64,000 nt of DNA. It comes from CSSed11-175R1 sp041685735. Lineage in GTDB: Bacteria > Actinomycetota > Nitriliruptoria > Nitriliruptorales > Nitriliruptoraceae. The notes below the pieces were generated by a model. It made no database searches. It saw nothing but the letters and a program-made list of their open reading frames with translations, and was not told the origin of the DNA. Within the stretch, counting starts at the first letter, position 1. The number at the start of each line of letters is the position of its first letter. The translations under genes and the position numbers were made by a program. Below are positions 46,109 to 55,556 of the stretch, piece by piece. Location: assembly GCA_041685735.1 (NCBI GenBank), contig JAWLFE010000004.1, forward strand, positions 1 through 64,000. Direction: 5' to 3'.

Positions 46109-49103
46109 CCGCCACTCCCTGCAGGGACGGTGCACGTAGCGCGGCCACGAGCGCGGCCGCCGCCGGGAACGTCAGGCTCTGGTCGTCACCGAACAGCTCC
46201 AACAGCCACCGGGAGCCGTCGCCGTCTGTCTCCGCGAGGGCGAGCATGTAGCGCAGACCGTGCTCCTCCAGCAGTTCGCGCTCGGCCGGGTCGGCGTCCG
46301 GATCCTCGATGTCGATGTGCAGGGTGCCGGTCTCGAAGGCCGCCAGGGTGGCGGGGTAGTCGTGCAGGTCGTAGACCTCCTCCCCGATCGGCGCCGAGGC
46401 TCCCCGCGGTCGGGCCCGGCGCAGCTGCATCGCGTCGATGCGCAGCAGGTCCGAGCCCGGATCCGTGAGGCTCAGGGTCCATCGGTTCAGATCGAGCAGG
46501 GCGAGCGCGAGTTCGCCGACGGCGACCAACCGGTTGGGCAGGGGGCGGTCCACGTCGCACAGGGGCTGGGCCCACCGTGCGGTCGCATTGACGACCTGGT
46601 GCCGGGTCGCGTCGTCGTGGATGCGGCGGCGTCGGCGGTCACCGGCCGGGCCACCGTTGCGCGACGAGCCATGGGCGATGGTGTCGCCGTCGACCACGAC
46701 CGGGTCGCCCTGCCGCTTGGCCGTGTACTGCGCGGCGTCGGCCCGCGCCAACAGGTCGCCGAACGCCTCCGGTGCCCCGTGGTTGGACGCGATGCCGATG
46801 GAGAGGCGGACCTGCGGTGGCGGGCCGCCCTGGAGCCGAGCGTCGATGCGTTCCACGAGCCCGAGCGCCCGCTCCTCGTCCCCGCTGACAGCGATACAGA
46901 ACTCGTCACCGCCGAGCCGTGCCGCCAGCCCGTCTGGTTCGCTGATGACCATGCGCTGGAGCGTGTCGGCGACGGCCACGAGCAACTGGTCGCCGGCGCG
47001 ATGCCCGTACTCGTCGTTGATCTGCTTGAGGCCGTTGACGTCGATCATCACGATGCTGACCGGCGTGTCCCGCTCAGGTCGCTCCAACAGCGCGGCGACG
47101 TGGTCGTCCAGTCGCCGCCGGTTGGCCAGGCGCGTCAGCGGATCCTCGTGCACCAGGCGGGCGAGTCGTCCGACATCCTCGACCCGGCTGATCGCGATCC
47201 CGACGAAGCTCGCGACCGCGCTGAGGTAGGGGGCGTCGGCCAGCGTGAACGACGGCTGGCCCACCGCCGTGGTCGCGTACAACTCGCCCCACACGACGTC
47301 GTCCAGGACGATCGGGACCGCGGCGCTGCTGCCCTTGCCGACCCGCTGGAGCAGGTGGCGCTCCGGATCGTTTCCCTCCATGACCCCCAGGGATTCGACG
47401 CTGACGGTCCGTTCGAACATCCGCTCCGCGAGCCGCGGGTAGTGCGCGGTGTCGTAGGTCTCATCCGTCGGGCGGGTCTGTTCCCAGTCGGCCAGGTCCC
47501 CGACGTTGATCAGGGTCCGGATGCAGCCCTCCTCGGGTTCCCAGCGCGACACGGACACCGAGGCGGCTCCGAGCGCCCGGAGGGCTTCCTCGGCGGTCAG
47601 CTCCAGCACGTCCTCCAGGCTGCCGGTGGAGCCGATCGCGCGCGCGAGGCCGAGGAGCGCCCGCAGGCGCTGATCGGCGTCGTCCCGGCCGCGGAGTCGT
47701 TTCTCGAGGGCCTGCAGATCGCCCTGCTGCCTCGCGAGGTTGCAGGGATCGTCCCACCAGGTGTCCACGGCGGTGCGCAGTGTCGCGTCCACGGCGGGAT
47801 CCGGATGGGCGGCGAGCAGCGCCGGGTCGTAGTGCTCGGCGCCAGCCATCCTCACGTTGGCCAGGGCCCAGGCGGTCCGGGCCACCGCTCCCGGTGGCGT
47901 GTGGCGTGAGATGATCGGCGGCACCGACAGCGCGGCCACGAGGTCGTGCGCCGCCAGGTTGGTCGTCTCCGCCTGTGACCCCAGGGTCCGCAGGCGATCG
48001 GGTGCATCCCCGATGGTGGCGAGCAGGACCGCGGTGTCGGCGTGGTCCCGGTCGCTGCTGAGCGTGTGCTCGATCAGCCCGGCGACGGCTGCCGCATCGC
48101 TACGCAGACGCCCGCCGTCCCCGTCGGTCGCGCGGCAGGTGGTGGCCAGGGCCAGCGCCAGGTCGATCGATTCCGCGGACAGCAGCTGCCCGGTCGGCAC
48201 GGGTTGGGTGAGGCTGGTGGCCCGTTTGCGGTTGGCCCCCTGCAGGTCGAGTTCCTCCGCGAACCGGGGGCGGCTGTAGAGGTAGCCCTGCCCGAACTGG
48301 CAGCCCCACGCGAGCAGCGTGCGGGCCTGGGTGGGGGTCTCGATCCCCTCGGCGACGATCTCCAGACCGAGGGATCGCCCGAGGCCGATGGCGGCCTGCA
48401 CGATGACGGCGCGGCCCCGCACGGCGTCGGTCTCATCGCCGACGGAGTCGATGAACGAGCGGTCCAGCTTGAGCGAGGTGGCGGGGGTCGCCGCCAACAG
48501 GTCCAGGGACGCGAACCCCGTCCCGAAGTCGTCCAACGCGATGTCGATGCCGAGCGCGGTCAGGCTGACCAGGGTGCGTTGGGCGGCGCCCTCACGTTGG
48601 AGGGCCGCGGTCTCGGTGATCTCCAGCACCAGCGCCTCGGCGGGGAGCCCGGTCACCGCCAGGATGCGCTGCAGTCGATCGACGTACCGGGGGTCACGCA
48701 GCTCCAGGGGTGAGACGTTGACGTGGACCTGCAGCTCCACATCGGTCTGGCTGCGCCAGGCGGCAAGCTGGGTCGCGGCCGATGTGAGCACGCTGGTGCC
48801 GACCGCGCCGATCAGCCCGGAGGACTCCGCCACGGCGATGAGGTTGGGAGCACCATCGAGGTCGGGGACCGGTGGGTCCGGCAGGCGGACCAGAGCCTCG
48901 ATGGCCACGATCCGCCCGTCGACGAGGTCGACGATCGGTTGGTAGGCGACCCGCAGCCGGCCCTCGGTCACCGCGGTGGCCAGGTGCTCGTGACCCGGTC
49001 TGGCGGGTTCGGTGAGCTGATCGCGCCACGCGACGACGAGACGCTCGACCAGGGCCCGCAACTCACCCGGCGCCGCGATGGGGCGCGGTGCGTCGGAGCT
49101 CAT
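46080..49103 (-). CDS. EAL-GAF-GGDEF cyclic-di-GMP protein
   Basis: 1007 residues. EAL phosphodiesterase domain first (~45-290): IEALVRLP, HVNVSPLEL, EITE, DDFGTG, KLDRSFI and GQGYLYSRP, catalytically complete. A middle region (~300-510) of unclear fold follows, possibly sensory. Then comes a GAF domain (~530-670), an intact GGDEF domain (RLGGDEF) and a C-terminal ~200-residue region ending in a GAF-like or other sensory fold. No membrane segment or signal peptide, so cytoplasmic. EAL before GGDEF is the reverse of the common order. The ATG at 49103 has gggaggatcaccc upstream. It is divergent from mreB. Confidence 0.9.
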   Translation of the reverse strand: MSSDAPRPIAAPGELRALVERLVVAWRDQLTEPARPGHEHLATAVTEGRLRVAYQPIVDLVDGRIVAIEALVRLPDPPVPDLDGAPNLIAVAESSGLIGAVGTSVLTSAATQLAAWRSQTDVELQVHVNVSPLELRDPRYVDRLQRILAVTGLPAEALVLEITETAALQREGAAQRTLVSLTALGIDIALDDFGTGFASLDLLAATPATSLKLDRSFIDSVGDETDAVRGRAVIVQAAIGLGRSLGLEIVAEGIETPTQARTLLAWGCQFGQGYLYSRPRFAEELDLQGANRKRATSLTQPVPTGQLLSAESIDLALALATTCRATDGDGGRLRSDAAAVAGLIEHTLSSDRDHADTAVLLATIGDAPDRLRTLGSQAETTNLAAHDLVAALSVPPIISRHTPPGAVARTAWALANVRMAGAEHYDPALLAAHPDPAVDATLRTAVDTWWDDPCNLARQQGDLQALEKRLRGRDDADQRLRALLGLARAIGSTGSLEDVLELTAEEALRALGAASVSVSRWEPEEGCIRTLINVGDLADWEQTRPTDETYDTAHYPRLAERMFERTVSVESLGVMEGNDPERHLLQRVGKGSSAAVPIVLDDVVWGELYATTAVGQPSFTLADAPYLSAVASFVGIAISRVEDVGRLARLVHEDPLTRLANRRRLDDHVAALLERPERDTPVSIVMIDVNGLKQINDEYGHRAGDQLLVAVADTLQRMVISEPDGLAARLGGDEFCIAVSGDEERALGLVERIDARLQGGPPPQVRLSIGIASNHGAPEAFGDLLARADAAQYTAKRQGDPVVVDGDTIAHGSSRNGGPAGDRRRRRIHDDATRHQVVNATARWAQPLCDVDRPLPNRLVAVGELALALLDLNRWTLSLTDPGSDLLRIDAMQLRRARPRGASAPIGEEVYDLHDYPATLAAFETGTLHIDIEDPDADPAERELLEEHGLRYMLALAETDGDGSRWLLELFGDDQSLTFPAAAALVAALRAPSLQGVAVTPLPAVRG

Positions 49104-49486
49104 GGGTGATCCTCCCGGGGCCAGGCGCCACTGGGGTCGTGCCGGACTCCCTGGATGGCTGGTCGGGACGCGGTCGGGCCCCGGTCGTGCCATCGGCCGC
49201 AGGGCACTCGACCTGAAGCGGTCACGCGGAGCACCGAGGGTGTCACGGACACGCAGAGCGTGGTCAGGGCCGAGGGTGACGCCCGCCCTGCGCGCTGCCC
49301 GCTCATGGGCGCCTCGGTCACGGGCCGTGTGCCAGGGTCGTGGCGTCCCGCCCCGCATGGCCGGTGTTAGCATCGGGGATCGAGGGCCGTTGCGGCGTCG
49401 CTCCTTCACGTCGTCGGTTCCCGCCGCCGGCCGACACCGCACCCTGCCCCGACTGTCCCCCTTCCTCGATCCGGTAGGTCTCTGAC
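49104..49486. other. 383-base divergent intergenic region before mreB
   Basis: No gene seen. It holds the promoters of the EAL-GGDEF gene and the mre operon. Visible are a TAGCAT -10-like box at 49368 and a 5-3-5 inverted repeat GTGTC-ACG-GACAC at 49240-49252. Confidence 0.55.
49368..49373 (+). promoter_or_regulatory. -10-like box for mreB
   Basis: TAGCAT in tgtTAGCATcggg, 113 bases before the mreB GTG. Confidence 0.4.
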
Positions 49487-50530
49487 GTGGCGGCGAACCT
49501 CACGAACAGCTTCCAGTTCCTCGGCCGCGACATGGCCGTGGACCTCGGCACCGCGAACACCCTGGTCTACGTCCGCGGCCGCGGCATCGTGCTCAACGAG
49601 CCCTCCGTGGTCGCGATCAACACCCGCAACGGTGCCATCCTGGCCGTCGGGTCCGAGGCCAAGCGGATGATCGGCCGCACGCCGGGACACATCATGGCGA
49701 TCCGTCCGTTGAAGGATGGCGTCATCGCCGATTTCGACGTGACCGAGAAGATGCTGCGCTACTTCATCCAGGCCGTGCACAAGCGCCGCTTCCTCGCCAA
49801 GCCGCGGGTCGTGATCTGTGTCCCGTCAGGCATCACGGGTGTCGAGCAGCGTGCCGTCGAGGAAGCGTCGATCCAGGCCGGTGCCCGGGCCGCCTACATC
49901 ATCGAGGAACCGATGGCCGCGGCCATCGGGGCCGGCCTGCCGGTGCACGAGCCCGCGGGCAACATGGTCGTGGACATCGGTGGTGGGACCACCGAGGTCG
50001 CGGTCATCTCCCTCGGTGGGATCGTGACCTCGCAGTCGATACGGATCGGCGGCGACGAACTCGACGACTCCATCATCTCCTACATCAAGAAGGAGTACTC
50101 GTTGATGCTCGGCGAGCGCACCGCCGAGGAGATCAAGATGGCGATCGGCAGCGCCTTCCCGTTGCCGGATGAGCCCCATGCGGAGATCCGTGGACGCGAC
50201 CTCGTCTCCGGATTGCCGAAGACGATCATCGTGTCCGCGGACGAGGTCCGACGCGCCATCGAGGAGCCGGTCAACGCGATCATCGATGCGGTCAAGAACA
50301 CGCTCGACAAGACGCCGCCGGAACTCGCCGCGGACATCATGGACAAGGGCATCGTCCTGACCGGCGGCGGGGGGATGCTCAAGGGCCTCGATGAGCGCCT
50401 GAAGCACGAGACCGGGATGCCGATCCACATCACCGACAACCCCCTGGATTCGGTGGCCATCGGATCGGGCAAGTGCCTCGAGGAGTTCGAGGCGCTCAAG
50501 AAGGTCCTCGTCACCTCGTCCCGCCACTAG
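49487..50530 (+). CDS. mreB: Rod-shape-determining actin homologue MreB
   Basis: 347 residues. Polymerises on the inner membrane and steers lateral wall synthesis by the RodA/PBP2 elongasome. Actin-family ATPase motifs: DLGTANTLVYV (phosphate 1), DIGGGTTEVAVISLGG (phosphate 2) and LTGGGGMLKGLD (adenosine). A GTG at 49487 follows ggtaggtctc. It heads mreB-mreC-mreD-PBP2-rodA. Confidence 0.98.
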   Translation: MAANLTNSFQFLGRDMAVDLGTANTLVYVRGRGIVLNEPSVVAINTRNGAILAVGSEAKRMIGRTPGHIMAIRPLKDGVIADFDVTEKMLRYFIQAVHKRRFLAKPRVVICVPSGITGVEQRAVEEASIQAGARAAYIIEEPMAAAIGAGLPVHEPAGNMVVDIGGGTTEVAVISLGGIVTSQSIRIGGDELDDSIISYIKKEYSLMLGERTAEEIKMAIGSAFPLPDEPHAEIRGRDLVSGLPKTIIVSADEVRRAIEEPVNAIIDAVKNTLDKTPPELAADIMDKGIVLTGGGGMLKGLDERLKHETGMPIHITDNPLDSVAIGSGKCLEEFEALKKVLVTSSRH

Positions 50531-50611
50531 AGGCGCCGCCGTCGACGCGCCGTCCGGGTGCGTCCAGGCCGATGACCGCCGTGCTCGTCACGGAGGTCGG
50601 TGGAGACCGAG

Positions 50612-51610
50612 ATGTATCAGCGGCGGCGCACCAGGATCCTGATCGGGGTCCTGCTGTTCCTCGCGCTCCTGCTCATCACCCTGGACGTGCGTTCGGGCGG
50701 CGATGGGATCCTCGATCGGCTCCGTGGGACCGCCACCGGGATCCTTGAACCCGTGCAGGACGGGTTCTCGACGCTGGTCCGACCGCTCGGGTCCGCCACC
50801 GACGGGGTCCGCGAACTGTTCTCGCTGCGTTCGGAGAACGCGCAGCTCCGGGAGCGGGTGGACGACCTCGAGCAGCGCCGGCGGGTGGTCGCGGATCTGG
50901 AGCGGGAGAACCGTGAGCTGCAGGCCCTGCTGGACCTCGAGGAACGCCTCGGGTTCGAGACGGTGGCCGCCCGGACCGTGGCCCTGGCGCCGTCGAGCTT
51001 CGAGTGGACGATCACGATCGACGTCGGGAGCAGCGACGGCGTCGCGCGCGACATGCCGGTGATCGCCGGCCCGGGTCTCGTCGGTCGGGTGATCCAGGTC
51101 ACGCCGACGGCGGCACGTGTCCTGCTCGCCATCGATCCGAACTTCTCGGCGGCGGCCCGCGCAGCGCGGACCGGCGAGATCGGCTCGGTCAGTGGGCGGG
51201 GGAGTGACCCCATGCTGCTGCAACCGTTGGAGCCGGGAGCGGACATCCAACGCGGTGATGAGATCGTCACCTCGAGTTTCGCGGGCGGGGTGTTCCCCGG
51301 TGGGATCCCGATCGGCGTCGTCGCCGACGAGGGCGACACCACCGCGCGGTTGACCCGGTCGATCACCGTCCTGCCCTACGTCGACTTCACACGCCTCCAC
51401 CACGTCCTGGTCGTGCTGAGCGCACCGGTCGAACCGGTGCCGCCGCTGGAGGGGACACCGGGCATCCCGTTCGAGCCGCCGCCCATCGAGCCCGAGGCGG
51501 ACGACGAGCCGCCCCCCGATCCCGACGAACCAGCCGATACGGACGGATCCCCGGGAGCGCCGCAACCCCCCGAGGACATCGGCAGCGACGCGGACGGATC
51601 GTCCCCGTGA
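50612..51610 (+). CDS. mreC: Rod-shape protein MreC
   Basis: 332 residues. One N-terminal membrane helix (ILIGVLLFLALLLITL), a coiled coil (LRSENAQLRERVDDLEQRRRVV and on) and the beta-rich MreC core (VAARTVALAPSSFEWTI, VGRVIQV, GDEIVTSSFAGGVFPGGIPIG). The extracytoplasmic tail is Pro/Asp/Glu-rich. An ATG at 50612 follows ggag with good spacing; GTG at 50600 is an alternative. Coupled to mreD by GTGA. Confidence 0.95.
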   Translation: MYQRRRTRILIGVLLFLALLLITLDVRSGGDGILDRLRGTATGILEPVQDGFSTLVRPLGSATDGVRELFSLRSENAQLRERVDDLEQRRRVVADLERENRELQALLDLEERLGFETVAARTVALAPSSFEWTITIDVGSSDGVARDMPVIAGPGLVGRVIQVTPTAARVLLAIDPNFSAAARAARTGEIGSVSGRGSDPMLLQPLEPGADIQRGDEIVTSSFAGGVFPGGIPIGVVADEGDTTARLTRSITVLPYVDFTRLHHVLVVLSAPVEPVPPLEGTPGIPFEPPPIEPEADDEPPPDPDEPADTDGSPGAPQPPEDIGSDADGSSP

Positions 51611-52122
51611 TCGCTCGGACGCTCGTCTTCGCGCTGCTGCTCGTGACCGTGGCCGTGGTCGAGACCTCGGTGCTGCCCTTCCTGCCGGTGCCGGGGCTCA
51701 CGCCCGATCTGCTGCTGTTGATCACGATGGTCGTCGCCCTGAAGGACGGTCCCCAGGCGGGCCTGCGGGTCGGGTTCGCCGCCGGGCTGTTGGCCGACCT
51801 ACTCGTCGCGCAGGCCCCGCTCGGGAGTGCGACGCTGGTGCTCACCTCGATCGGCGGGATCGTCGGGACCGCCCGTCCGTACCTCGCGTCCCAGTCGGTC
51901 ACCGCGCCCCTGGTGCTGGCCTTCCTCACCGGGGCGGCCGGGACCGCCGCCTACGGCTCGTTGTCCCTGCTGCTCGGCGAGGACCGCGTCACCTGGGAGC
52001 TGCTGGCGACCTCGGCGCTGCGTGTCGGTCTGTTCAACACCCTGCTGGCCCCGATCGCGCTGATCGGGGTCGGACGGCTCACCGCCCGCTTCCCGATGGG
52101 CTCCGCGGGCAGCGAGGCCTAG
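51607..52122 (+). CDS. mreD: Rod-shape protein MreD
   Basis: 171 residues, almost entirely hydrophobic with about five membrane helices and the family-like PGLTPDLLLLITMVVALKDGP and GFAAGLLADLL. Completes the MreBCD complex. GTG start overlapping the mreC stop. Confidence 0.93.
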   Translation: MIARTLVFALLLVTVAVVETSVLPFLPVPGLTPDLLLLITMVVALKDGPQAGLRVGFAAGLLADLLVAQAPLGSATLVLTSIGGIVGTARPYLASQSVTAPLVLAFLTGAAGTAAYGSLSLLLGEDRVTWELLATSALRVGLFNTLLAPIALIGVGRLTARFPMGSAGSEA

Positions 52123-52144
52123 TCGGGCCCTTGCCTCCCGCTGG

Positions 52145-52150
52145 TACGTT
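52145..52150 (+). promoter_or_regulatory. -10-like box before the PBP2 gene
   Basis: TACGTT in tggTACGTTcggcgg, 58 bases before the PBP2 ATG, in the 85-base mreD-PBP2 gap. Confidence 0.4.
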
Positions 52151-52207
52151 CGGCGGCCCGGACCAGCCGATCGCCACGTCCCTCCACCGAGCCTGAACCG
52201 AGCCCTG

Positions 52208-54256
52208 ATGGCGTCCACCGAATCCTCGTCGCTGCTGCGACTGACCTTCCTCTCGGTCCTGGTGATCGCCCTGTTCCTCGCACTGCTGTCACGGCTGTGG
52301 TTCCTGCAGGTGTTGGCGGGCGATCGCTACGTGGCGCTGGCGGACACCAACCGGCTGCGCACGGTCGTGGTGGAGGCGCCCCGGGGTGACATCCTGTCCG
52401 AGACGGGCCAGCCGCTCGTGCAGAACCGGCCCGCCCTGACCATCAGCGTCGATCGGCAGGTCCTGCTCAGCAACGAAGGAGAGCCGCTGAACGAGGAGGC
52501 GGAGCTGGCCATCGGCCGGCTCGCTGAGCTGCTGCGCATCGACGACGAGGAGGTCATCGAGCGGCTCACCAGCCAGCGCTACAGCCCGTTCCGCCCGGTG
52601 CCGATCGCGTTCGACGTCGCCCCGGAACTGGTGTTCGCGGTGCAGGAGCATCAGGAGCTGTTCCCGGGAGTGATCGCCGAGCGCCTGCCGGTCCGGTCCT
52701 ACCCGAACGGGCACACCGCCGCCCACGTGCTGGGCTACCTCAACCAGATCTCGGAGACCGAACTCACCGAGGAGCGGTTCGCCGACTACCGCGGGGGCGA
52801 CCTGGTCGGGCGCGCGGGTCTGGAGGCGGCCTACGAGAGGTACCTGCGCGGCACCGCCGGCAACCGGCTGTTGGAGGTCAACGCGCAGAACCGCGTCCTC
52901 GACGTGCTGCGCGAGACCGATCCGCAACCCGGCAACGATCTGATCGTCAGCCTGGATCCTGACGTGCAGGCGGCGGTGGAACGCATGCTCGAGGAGGGCA
53001 TGATCGCCAGCCGCGACTTCGTGCGCGACGACGGGCGCAACCTGCCGTCCTCGGCGGGGGCGGCTGTGGTCCTGGATGCGACCGACGGCTCGGTGGTCGC
53101 GATGGCCTCCTACCCCACGTTCGATCCGGCCGAGTTCGTCGGGGGATTGTCGGACGAGTACGCGGCGTACCTCTACCAGGACGAGGAGGTCCCGCAGCCG
53201 ACCATCAACCGGGTGATCCAGGGCCGCTACCCACCTGGCTCGGTCTACAAGACCGTGACGGGAGCCGCGTTCATCGAGGCTGGTCTGACCGGACCCCGCA
53301 ACGAGTTGCCCTGTCCGGCCAGCTACGAGCAGGGTGGCATCGTCTTCAACAACTGGAACCCCGTCGCCGAACCGCCGATGGACCTGTCGACGGCGATCAT
53401 GCGTTCCTGCGACACCTACTTCTACGACCTCGCCTACGAGCAGTGGCTGCGCGAGGATCGTCAGCTCGAAGCGGTGGACCGGGAGCTCGCGCAGGCCGAC
53501 ATCGACGAGGTCGTCGCGGAGATGGCCCACCGGTTCGGCTTCGGTGAGCCGCTCGGGATCGACCTGCCCTCCGAACTCGGTGGCTACGTCCCGACCCGCG
53601 AGAGCAAGAACGACCGGTGGCTGGCATCACGCCAGCGGGACTGCCGCCTGGCGGAACAGCTCGATGAGGGCACCTACGGACAACAGGTCTCCCTCGATCG
53701 CTGCCAGTTCGGCGGGCGGTGGCGTGGTGGTGACGCGATCAACACCTCCATCGGGCAGGGCGAGACCCAGACCACGCCGCTGCAGGTCGCCGCGTCCTAC
53801 CTCGCGGTCGCCAACGGCGGTGAGCTGCTGCGCCCGCACCTGGCCCGCGCCGTCGTGTCCCCCGAGGGCGAGGTCATCGAGGAGTTCGGGCGTGAGGTCC
53901 TGCGCACCCTCGAGCTCGATCCACAGACCCTGGGGGCGATCCAGGAGGGGCTCGAACGTGTCGTGGCCGATGATCGTGGGACGGCCAGAGATGCGTTCGC
54001 CGGCTTCCCCCTCGACCGGTATCCGATCGCCGGGAAGACCGGGACCGCCGAGCAACAGCCGCGGGTCCCGTACGCCTGGTTCGCCGGCTACGCACCGGCC
54101 GACGATCCACGATACGTCGTCGTCGTGAGCGTCGAGGAGGGCGGCGGCGGGTCGCAGACCGCGGCCCCGATCGTCCGCGGCATCTTCGAGCACCTGTTCG
54201 ACATCCGACCGGCCGAGGACTTCGAGTTCGAGCTCGGCCCGGAGATCCTGGACTGA
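52208..54256 (+). CDS. mrdA: Penicillin-binding protein 2, elongation transpeptidase
   Basis: 682 residues. N-terminal membrane anchor (LLRLTFLSVLVIALFLALLSRLWFLQV), dimerisation domain and class B transpeptidase. Active serine S345 and K348 in GSVYKT; SCD (in RSCDTYFYD) at the SxN position; KTGT as third motif. Cross-links peptidoglycan with RodA. Overlaps rodA by one base (TGATG). Confidence 0.96.
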   Translation: MASTESSSLLRLTFLSVLVIALFLALLSRLWFLQVLAGDRYVALADTNRLRTVVVEAPRGDILSETGQPLVQNRPALTISVDRQVLLSNEGEPLNEEAELAIGRLAELLRIDDEEVIERLTSQRYSPFRPVPIAFDVAPELVFAVQEHQELFPGVIAERLPVRSYPNGHTAAHVLGYLNQISETELTEERFADYRGGDLVGRAGLEAAYERYLRGTAGNRLLEVNAQNRVLDVLRETDPQPGNDLIVSLDPDVQAAVERMLEEGMIASRDFVRDDGRNLPSSAGAAVVLDATDGSVVAMASYPTFDPAEFVGGLSDEYAAYLYQDEEVPQPTINRVIQGRYPPGSVYKTVTGAAFIEAGLTGPRNELPCPASYEQGGIVFNNWNPVAEPPMDLSTAIMRSCDTYFYDLAYEQWLREDRQLEAVDRELAQADIDEVVAEMAHRFGFGEPLGIDLPSELGGYVPTRESKNDRWLASRQRDCRLAEQLDEGTYGQQVSLDRCQFGGRWRGGDAINTSIGQGETQTTPLQVAASYLAVANGGELLRPHLARAVVSPEGEVIEEFGREVLRTLELDPQTLGAIQEGLERVVADDRGTARDAFAGFPLDRYPIAGKTGTAEQQPRVPYAWFAGYAPADDPRYVVVVSVEEGGGGSQTAAPIVRGIFEHLFDIRPAEDFEFELGPEILD

Positions 54257-55434
54257 TGGAAGCCGGATTCGGGGAGGACCGTCGCGACAAGCTCCTCCGC
54301 GAGCGCGTCCAGGACCGCTGGGGGTCGGCCTACGCGCCCGTCAAGCATCTCGACCCGCTGCTGGTCGTGCTCGCGCTGCTGCTCACCGGGGTCGGTCTGG
54401 TCGCGATCTACAGCGCCAAGCTGACGTCGCTCACCTCGCAGGGCCTGTCGCCGACCCTCTACATCTCGACACAGTTGATCGCGCTGGTGATCGGGCTCGT
54501 GGCGATGGTCATCGCGTCGTTGATCGACTACCGCCACCTGCGCTCGTACGTCGCGGTCTTCTACGGCGCGGCGCTCGTGCTGCTGATCCTGACCCTGACG
54601 CCCCTCGGCACGGAGATCAACGGCTCCCAGCGGTGGATCCTGCTGGGCCCCCTGCAGTTGCAGCCGTCGGAGATCGCGAAGATCGCCGTGCTGATCGCGC
54701 TCGCGGCCGTGTTCCACGAGGCCAAGGGCGAGCCAGGGCTCGGCCACGTCGGTCTCGGGCTCGTGTTGACGCTCGTGCCGATGGGTCTGGTGTTCCTGCA
54801 GCCCGACCTCGGGACCTCGATCGTGTTCGTCTGGCTCGCGGCGACCCTCTTCCTGCTCGGAGGTGTCCAGGCCCGCTACCTCGTGGCGTTGATCGTCGCC
54901 GGCTTCGTCGGGGTGATCGTGGCCCTGCAGACCGAGGTGATCCAGGCCTACCAGTTGGGTCGCCTGACCTCCTTCCTCGGTGCCAGTGACCCGGCGCTCG
55001 CGCAGGGAGGTGCCTTCCACACCCGCCAGTCGTTGATCGCGATCGGGTCCGGTCGGTTCTCCGGCAAGGGGCTGTTCGAGGGCACGCAGACCGCCCTGTC
55101 GTACGTCCCGGAGAACCACACCGACTTCGTGTTCACGGTGATCGGGGAGGAGTTCGGCTTCATCGGCACGAGCCTGACACTCGCGTTGTTCCTGCTGCTG
55201 GTGTGGCGGGGGTTGCGCATCGCGGTGATGGCCAAGGAGCTGTTCGGGACGCTCCTGGCCGGTGGGATCGTGTCGATGCTGGCCCTGCAGGTGTTCATCA
55301 ACGTGGGGATGACCATCGGGATCATGCCGGTGACGGGGCTGCCGTTGCCCTTCATCAGCTACGGCGGCACGTCGTTGATCGTGTGGTTCGCGATGATCGG
55401 TCTGCTGTTGAACGTCCACATGCGACGGTTCTGA
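54256..55434 (+). CDS. rodA: SEDS peptidoglycan polymerase RodA
   Basis: 392 residues, about ten membrane helices. SEDS signatures: GSQRWILLGPLQLQPSEIAKI, the loop YVPENHTDFVFTVIGEEFG and the C-terminal PLPFISYGGTSL. Polymerises glycan strands from lipid II. A weak 6-bp hairpin (CCCGAC/GTCGGG at 55447-55466) follows the stop. Confidence 0.97.
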   Translation: MEAGFGEDRRDKLLRERVQDRWGSAYAPVKHLDPLLVVLALLLTGVGLVAIYSAKLTSLTSQGLSPTLYISTQLIALVIGLVAMVIASLIDYRHLRSYVAVFYGAALVLLILTLTPLGTEINGSQRWILLGPLQLQPSEIAKIAVLIALAAVFHEAKGEPGLGHVGLGLVLTLVPMGLVFLQPDLGTSIVFVWLAATLFLLGGVQARYLVALIVAGFVGVIVALQTEVIQAYQLGRLTSFLGASDPALAQGGAFHTRQSLIAIGSGRFSGKGLFEGTQTALSYVPENHTDFVFTVIGEEFGFIGTSLTLALFLLLVWRGLRIAVMAKELFGTLLAGGIVSMLALQVFINVGMTIGIMPVTGLPLPFISYGGTSLIVWFAMIGLLLNVHMRRF

Positions 55435-55474
55435 CGCGCCGTCCTGCCCGACTGCAGGTGGTCGGGTGCGTGGG

Positions 55475-55480
55475 TAGGCT
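55475..55480 (+). promoter_or_regulatory. -10-like box for radical SAM gene
   Basis: TAGGCT in gggTAGGCTgcgcgga, 77 bases before the GTG at 55557. Confidence 0.4.
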
Positions 55481-55556
55481 GCGCGGACGTTCCGGACCCC
55501 TCCGACGTCCGACCCGGACGCGGATGTGACGTCCACCGATCCCGCCTGGAGGCCCT

